From the NCBI RefSeq assembly GCF_027942865.1, contig NC_134511.1:2735567-2799566 (forward strand): 64,000 nt of DNA. Direction: 5' to 3'. The translations under genes and the position numbers were made by a program. The notes under the pieces were generated by a model that worked only from the letters and a program-made list of their open reading frames with translations, had not been told where the DNA came from and ran no database searches. Source of the DNA: Odontesthes bonariensis. Its lineage: Eukaryota; Chordata; Actinopteri; Atheriniformes; Atherinopsidae. Below are positions 38,801 to 47,800 of this stretch, in pieces. Within the stretch, counting starts at the first letter, position 1, and each line of letters begins with the position of its first letter.

Positions 38801-41800
38801 TTGCACAGGATTTTACTCTCCAGCCACAGGAGCCAAACATTAAAACCACTGACAGCTAACATGTGCTAACATGCTGCTAACATGTGCTAACATGCTACTA
38901 ACATGTGCTAACATGCTGCTAACATGCTACTAACATGTGCTAACATGCTGCTAACATGTGCTAACATGTGCTAACATGCTGCTGGAGTAAAACCCTTCTC
39001 TCATTCAGACCCACTCAGATCAACCTGGGACACTCAGAGTTCGTACCTTTAACCACAGCCGGAGGAAGACTCTCCATCCGGACGCTCTTTGCTGCCTCCA
39101 GCGGCCGGACGCTCAGTCCGTGTTTCTGCATCTTTGAGCTGGTCTGACCCACAGCGATGAACTTGTCCACATCTGTGACAGCGAGAACAGCGAGATGTTG
39201 TTAGAAATAACCGAAGCTCGGTTTATGAGTGCAGATGCATTTATTCTTTGACCTAGAAGACTGCCGGTCAATCAGGAGCAAAAGATGATATGAAGGTAAC
39301 TTTTTTACATCATCATCCTGGTACCACAGAGAGGAACTTTGGAGTTATTTCTGATCTGTCCTGGCCTGGTGTTACGCTGCTTGTTGTCCCCTCTTTCCTG
39401 TCCTCTCAGAGGAAACAAACTAACCCTGGGAGCTCCTCTCGGTGGGGGGGGGGTGTGGTGGTTAATATCAATGATTAGTTCAGATCAGAGTTAGCACCAC
39501 TCAGTGGGGTCACATGGCTCTGAAAGGATCAGATTATTGGCTAAATTACAATCAGAATGAGCTGAGCGAGGGTAATTCTCCTTGGATATCTGGCGGTGAA
39601 TGAATGGGATCAGAGGCACAAAGCGTGTCATACCCCGGTATGATAGGTGGCGCTGTACCCATTCCAGCTGTTGCTAATAGAGCCACTTCCTGTTGACCTC
39701 TTCACCTCCAACAACAACAACAAACTCAGGCATTGGAGAAAGATGGAGAACGCAGAGCAAGATGAAGCTACGTCCCTCTACATTTCAATTCAATTAATTT
39801 TTATTTATATAGCGCCAAATACAACAAATGTCATCTCAAGGCACTTAGATAATAAAGTCCAATTCAAGCCAATTGGAATTCAATTAATGGTAATCATAAT
39901 TATTCATAAAATAATCCAATTCGTTCATATAGAGCCAATTCAAAAAAAATTTCCTAGCTAAGGAAACCAACAGATTGCACTGAGTTATCTCGGGGTCTTA
40001 ATCCGATCCGATCCGATCCAATTCTTAGTCAGATTAAGGTGTCTCACATGCACTTAATAACTCAGTCTGATTGTAATTTAGCCAATAATCTGATCCTTTC
40101 AGTGTCATGTGACCCACTGAGTGATGGGACACAGCTTTAAACTACCTGCAGGGTCGTTAAAGATGACCACGGCTCTGTTGGACTCCCAGATGATCTCCAG
40201 ACTGAAGTCGTTCTCATCCAGCCCGGAGATGTTCTCCACCAGCATGAGCAGCAGATCTCTGGACATGGCGTCCGAGACCTTCTCCAACACCGCTGCAGCG
40301 CTCGGAGACTTTGAGCCTGAAAGGAAACGCTTCCACGTTGGATTAAAGGGGACAAATGCACATACTGGAGCAGATATGATGGAGACTAATTCTAACGTTC
40401 TGTCACTGAGTAGCAGAGATGGGACCAAGTCACACATGTGCAAGTCTCAAGTAAGTCCCAAGTAATTTTTTCTTAGGCAAGTCAAGTCAAGTCAAGTCAC
40501 CTTATTATTGCAATTTAACCTGCAGAATCTGATATTAATAAAGTGAAAAGACAAGATATAAGTAACTGTCAGTAAACATCATTGGCCAATGTGTCCAACC
40601 TGTCCACCCCGTATCATATCAAGCTAACGTTAGCTAACTACCGACTAGGCTAACAGGATAATATTAGCTAATTCGACAAGCACTTACTGGTCAGAATGGA
40701 TCTTCAAATGACGAACAAAGTTCGAAGTTATGCTAGATGCTTAACACTCAAGTCATTCAAGTCATCGTGTCTCAAGTGAAGTCAAGTGCCGAGTCTTTAA
40801 CTTCCAAGTCCGAGTCGAGTCTCAGGTCTTTTATTTTTTGTCAAGTCACAAGTCATCAAAACAGCGACTCAAGTCGACTTGAGTCCCCATCTCTGCTGAG
40901 CACAGATGGAAAACATCTAAAAACAGCCAAAAAACTAAAGAAACTCAATCAAATGGAGTTCCAAAACAAACCACAATGACATTATGACATTCAACAATTC
41001 TTATAAAGAGGAATGAACCTGTATCTGTTCAGAAGGCGGAGAATTAAATAGGCTAAACCAGGGCTATTCAATCACAAATTCAGTTGGGCCAGATTTTAAA
41101 ACCGAGGACATTTTCAGTGGTCAGTAAGGAGGAGGTGATGACAAATATAATGAAACAACATGTGATGTTTATTCATCATTTCCCCTCTTTGTATTTTTGT
41201 AAAACACGTTTCAAAACTTTAAAAAAAACTAAGGTAGTCGCAGTACTCTGACTCCTGAAATAACCCGGGTATTAAAACAAAAAGTGCACATCCATGGTGA
41301 TGAAACAGTTTTCCCTTTTGAAATGAAATAAACATAAATAAAACTTCTCTAAATAAATAGAACCTGAGGTAACAGCAATGCTATTTTTCACTTTAAAATA
41401 CTAAAAAGAATATTTTGGTCACAAAAGTGTCGTCTCCCTCTTGAAATGAAATCAAAGTAACATGCTGGTCATATCTGACCGTAGCAGAAGGTGCGTTTAA
41501 GTGAAGAAAAAAGAACCGTTTGGAGTTGGTGGTAAAATAAAACAGTATCTTTCCGCCCAGGCAGGGTTAAAACGACGGTTTCTCATCGTCAGTTTTTTCG
41601 TTTGTGGGTTGAGAGAGACGTACTTTTTTCAGTTGGAGTTGAGCTGCTAACATGGTTCCATCAGTAACTTTGGCTTTGTTCGAAACCGCATACTTCTCCT
41701 ACTACTCATACTAACTTTTTGAGTTAGTATGCGAGTTTGTGTTCCCGGATGCATACTAGATTCTCTGAAATGTTGGGTATGCATCATGAGGTTACTTCTC

Positions 41801-44800
41801 ATACTCAAACTACCCAAGATGCAACGTAACGTGACGTCGCCGATCTTCATTTCCTGTCAAAACGGCAGTTTCAAGCTAGCTACAACGAGGGCAGGTTCAC
41901 TTCCTGTTTTCAAAACAAAAGCACCAACTGTATGGTAATGGCTTTCCCTATGATAAAAGGCAACGGGTATTTTATTTTGTGAAAATAACCGGAAGTGTGT
42001 TGCTCACTGCGGCTAGCTTTAGTAGCACCGAATTCGTGGGAACAAAATTGTAAATAGCCGGTATTTTGTCAGGTTTTCAACACGTTGGGGATCTAAACGA
42101 CTACTTTCTCGCCTGAAAATGTTTCAAATGTTGCTAAAGTTTACAGAGTTTAGAGCTTAAGAGAAATCAGCTTCAGGCCGGCTGATTTCAGCTCGGGCAG
42201 GAGCGAGATGCATTGTGGGTAAACGCTCTGCATACTGTCTGATCGATCAGTATGTAGTATGGAAGTCTATAGTATGTAGTATGTAGTATGGAAGTATGTA
42301 GTATGTAGTATGTAGTATGCGATTTCGAACACGAGCTGCCTTGTGGGTTGGTTGTGTGTTGCTATGCTTGGTTTTCATGGTTTTTCTCTGCTTTTTTGTC
42401 TGAACCACACGTTGGGCCACTCGGGTTATTGCTTCTGGGCCGCATGTGGCCCGCGGGCCGCATTTGAACAACCCTGGACTAAACCATTCAGAAGTTCATC
42501 GTACCGTGTGTATAGTGACATTAACGCGAGTTGATTCATTAAAAAATAAGTGAATTCTGCAGAAATTTGCTTGAAAAAAGAAGATTTTTTCTTTTTAGTC
42601 GACCACACAGGAGAGATAAGCTGAGATTAACGATGAAATTCGATTTATTTTGTTGTGTTGAGAGTAAAATCAAGTCATGATTTCCCAACAGAATAATCAG
42701 CTGAAACTGGTTAATTACAGAAAATATGCTGTAATAATCACAACTTTTAGCCCAAAGGAATGAATGAGAGATTAACTTTATGAAACCAACAGTTCAAACA
42801 GAAAGCCCAGCTTGTTTTTACCTTCTTGGTTTGTTGCTGCAGCTTCATTTCCAGCTGCAGACTCTGACTTTGGACTCTTTGAATCCGTCGAGTCTGAGAA
42901 TGAAGAATCAGGTTTGTCCTGTTAGACCATTTAAATCAACGAAATGACATTTCTGAGCAAAAAGGAGAGTTTTACACAGATACAACTGTATTTTATCCTG
43001 TTAAAAGTTGCATTTCTCCTCTTTAAAAACAGGCACAACTTATTTTTGACGACCTGCTCGCACATTTTCGGCTGCACAGGTCGGTTTGTGAATGAATTCT
43101 GGTGATTTTGGTCTGTTTTTAAAACTGATCCACACATTTGTGAGCCGTGTTGGAGCTTCTTTGGCTTCGCGTTTGGATAAGAAAAAAAGCTACCGACAGA
43201 AAAACACCTCCAGAGGACTCCTGTGAAGTGAAATGTGATCAGAACAGGAAGAGAAGCAGAAAGTTTTTACCTGAGACGCCATCGCCGCTCGTTGGGCTCT
43301 GATGAGAAAACACAAAAATCAGCTTTAAGCACACAGAGTTAATTTGTGTTCAATCATTCTGGATTAGATTTAAATCTAAAACAGAGATCCTCATTGCACG
43401 GCTCCTCAAACTTTAACTGGCGGCTCACACTCCCATAGTAGCTTATAACAATAACAATACATTTTTTCAAATAACACACAGCGAATACTGCACAGTATTA
43501 AATATTTTTATTAAGTTTGCGTTTTTGTAGTATTAAGTATTCTTATTAAGTATTAATTAAGGCTTAATGGTGTTTCCTAAAGGGGGCACACTGTTAAACC
43601 TGGCAACGCAGCCCGCTTAACCCACCTCACACTTGACCGCAGTGCACGCTAGCTCCTTTAGCCGGTTTTTAATCAAAAAAGGGCAAAAAGCAGCATAAAA
43701 ACCAAAGGAAAATCAGCATGAAGACGCCAGAGAGGGGACGAGCAGGCAAACGTCGGGTGTACCGCGAGATGCAGGCACAATGGATCGGTTTTTAATTAAA
43801 AAAGGGCAAAAAGCAGCACAGAAACCATGCTCATCCTGAATGTCTCACTATGATTACAACAACAAACTACAAATACAACATGAAGAAAGTCGAGCACATG
43901 CACGCCAGCTTCTGCTCATCCCAGTATTAAGGTAAATGTGGTCTGAATTGAAAATGTGTTGGCTGTGTTGTTTCTTTTTTTGTGGGATGTTTTATATGTA
44001 GAAATGCATATTTGCAAAAGGGGACTTTAGTATGTTGTGGTAAAAGTGGCTCTGCCCTTGATTTTGCTGCCAATGTGGCTCTTGTGAAAAAAAATTGTGA
44101 GTATCACTGAGCTAAAATAATAAAATAACTTTATCGTCTCATCCTGTGGGTGGTTCAGACATGTTCTGGCTGGATTCACAGCGACTCGTCGTCAGGACCG
44201 GAGCGTCTCAGGGACACAACGTGGAACTTGTTTGAAGCTTTGGCGATCGCTCAGTGAAGGAGATCTGAGACACTTCTGCCTCCCGCTGTGGAATCTTCCA
44301 CATTAACCCCTTAACGCCTGAATTTAAATAGCTGTAAATAAAAAAAATGTTTTGTGTGTGTTTTAGCCTTTAAGTAGATGGTAATTAATGCTGAGATTAT
44401 TAATGTCACTTTTGCACAAAAAATAAATAAAACACCAGGCATAATGATCAATAATAAGATAACAACAACACAGTAATATAACAGTGAAAAAACAATGTTT
44501 TTTTATTCACATATTTATTTATATAAAGGTTCCTAGGGTCCGTAGTGAATGTGGACTAACCGGCATTGGGGGAATAAAGATGCTATCTCAGCTGGTTGAT
44601 TGAGTCAAACGGTTTGTAGCATATATGCCACAATAGGCGTTAAGGGGTTAATTATGATGTCACCATTTAAAACGCTCGCTGTGCTTGTGGTGTCACACCA
44701 ACTCCGCTTGAAGCCCACCACCAGCCTCTGGACTTCCCGGACCTCCCGCCTCCTGCAGCATGGAAGCTAACGGCCGAACCTTTAGTAATTATTGTTCATC

Positions 44801-47800
44801 AGTAAGTCTGTGTGCACTTATTTCTGCTGACAGCGCTTCGGCTCAGCTGGAAGAAGGTTAAAGTCTGGAGGTGAATAAATTCCTGAATGTGTGTCAGCAG
44901 CAGGTCGGTTCAGGACGCTGCGGTGTGACTGGGCGCGGCTCCTCTGAAACCGGCCCGACGGCCACCTTATTGACTATCTGATGACGTGTTCTCCGGGTTC
45001 ACCAGGCGGTAAACACACTCCAGGAACACCCATATGTAGTTTTCCTGCACATTTCAGACGGATCTCACAATAATTCTGACAGAAACACGAGGCCTCTGTG
45101 TGTCTGTGAGTGTTTTTCCTACAGTAAAACTACCTGTTGTGTTGCCATAGCAACATCTGCGTACCGACTGATATGATACGAACCAGGAAATAGAAACTCT
45201 TGAGACTTTAAGTCTCGTTTTCCCGGCCGAGAGAAGCAGCCGCATATCAGCTGCAATAAAACCATAAAAGACTGTACTAAGAATAATGTTTGCATGTTCA
45301 GTGTTGTGCAAGTTTACACTTCACAGGAACTGGGTCACATTCAGGCCACTAAAGATGAAGCTTCATTTCTCTGTTTTTAACTTCCTATAGATGATCTTCC
45401 TCACATGCAGCGTAAAGTTGTAAAGAGCAGGAACACGAGCGCCATGTTATTGCGAACCATCAAGATGCTTACAGTCAACTAAAAACCTGTTTTTAACTGC
45501 AGAATCTGTCTTTATTAGATCATTTCTGCACACCAGAGAACTCATATCAGCCTTCAGAGGCCCAGTGAGACACGTCAGTCCATCAGTTACCATCAGACTA
45601 CAGAACCAAGCAGCAACATCTGGTTTGGGACTCAGTGACGGTGCATGAAGCTGGATTTACAGCCGACCCGTGACGTCAAAATGACGTTTCAGGCATGGCG
45701 CTTTGCCTTGAAAAGACGGCGCCGCGCGTTGTCGTGCACCAGTCGATTTTTTTGTAACTTGGCTGCGCCGAGAACGACAAACCGGATGGACCGATGTGAG
45801 ACCAGGCTCAGTCAGGAGGTGCGTTTGTACAGCACCTTTACAAAACTGCAGTGAAACAGCACAGGGAGCACGTAAACTCCCAAAACTGGTGCACAGAGAT
45901 GGGCAGAACTTTGGGGAAAGAGGGAGAGTTCTGTAAGAATGTGTGGAAGAAGCTACGGGACAGATACGTGAAGGCAAAGAAGAGGGCAGAGACTCTGTTG
46001 ATGCCGGGGGCTTCAAACCTTCACCTCTATTGGCTGAATTAAAACATTTAAATTATCCAGATACTGCAGCAGCATCATTGATGACAGTGTTCCTGTTCTT
46101 CATTGTTTTCTTCTCCACTTTCGTGGTTGTAGAGTAGCGGTAACCCTAACGTAGCAGCGACACCTCTGTGACGGAGAAAATTGCAACTACTGGCGCATCG
46201 ACTCGCGCCACCGTATGTAGCCGGCACGAAATCGTGACGTCATCAACACCGCTCGCGCTAGCCGACGCGGCGACCATGCTAGAGGCTTGACACAGGTGAG
46301 GACACAGCTGTCTGCGTCAAGGCCAAAACAAAACATTTCAATAAAACTTCACACACACACACACATGAAATTTGTCCTCCGCCTTTAACCCATTCATGTT
46401 TTATCTCAATGCACTTCATTGATATAGTCCAATTCAGGCCAATTAGAGTCCAATTCATTATAATAAAATCCAATTAATTGAATTCAAAATTAGTCCAATT
46501 CATTCATACAGAGCCTAGCTTAGCATAATGCTAAGCTAGCTTTATGGTTTTTAAACAGCAGGTAAATTACCTCTGATTGTCCACTCGTTGGTGCAGAACT
46601 CAGTCGTAACGTCACGGTTTGCTTCTCCAGGACGATTTCGTGACTTTTCCTCGCCAGGACTCGCTCTCGCACTGGAATCACGTGGAACAAACGTCTCAAG
46701 TTATTCACAAACATCGTCAAAATATTCAATTAAAGTCCATTAATACATGAGATGTGAGGCGCCACGAATGAGCTTTGTTTAGAGTTTAGAGTTTTTCAAG
46801 TATTTTGTGCTGCATATTCAAACAAATGTATGTAATCAATAAACTTAAACTTTAAATGACTATATTTAAATATTTTTAAATATTTTGCTCTCCATAAAGA
46901 CATATCCTGACAAAATTATAATATAAATTATATTAAGTTAGAAATATCCTGCAAAAAAAACGGAAAAAATAAATAGAAATTCTGCTTTTATGTAAACGTT
47001 AAAATAACAACAAATCAAAACATTCAGTTTTCTTTGCTCTTATGCCTTTTTGTCTGAGCTGGATGTTTACTTGGCAACAGGGAAAGTGAGGCAAGGCAAC
47101 TGAAGCACTGCATTATGGGATCTGTAGTTGGTGTGTTATCAGCGCTGTAATAATAATAATAATAATAATAATAGATCTATATAAAATAATCTTGCGGGCC
47201 AGATATAATTGTATGCCGGGCCGGATGTGGCCCGCGGGCCTTGGGTTTGACGATTTTTTTGTAACTTGGCGGCGCCGAGAACGACAAACCGGATGGACCG
47301 TTGTGAGACCAGGCTCAGTCAGGAGGTGCGTTTGTACAGGCAGCTGTACGAAACTGCAGTGAAACAGCACAGGGAGCACTTAAACATGTAAACTCCCCAA
47401 ACTGGTTCACAGAGATTGGCAGAACTTTGGGGAAAGAGGGAGAGTTCTGTAAGAATGTGTGGAGGAAGCTACGGGACAGATACCTGAAGGCAAAGAAGAG
47501 GGCAGAGACTCTGTTGATGCCGGGGGCTTCAAACCTTCACCTCTATTAACTGAATTAAAACATTTAAATTATCCAGATACTGCAGCAGCATCATTGATGA
47601 CGGAAAACGGAAAACGGAAAAAATAAATAGAAATTCTGCTTTTATGTAAACGTTAAAATAACAACAAATCAAAACATTCAGTTTTCTTTGCTCTTATGCC
47701 TTTTTGTCTGAGCTGGATGTTTACTTGGCAACAGGGAAAGTGAGGCAAGGCAACTGAAGCACTGCATTATGGGATCTGTAGTTGGTGTGTTATCAGCGCT

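Noticed and set aside
40105-40443. Plus- and minus-strand frames longer than exon 5
   Set aside because: Only 40146-40316 on the minus strand has splice borders with matching phases; the rest is intron or MITE.
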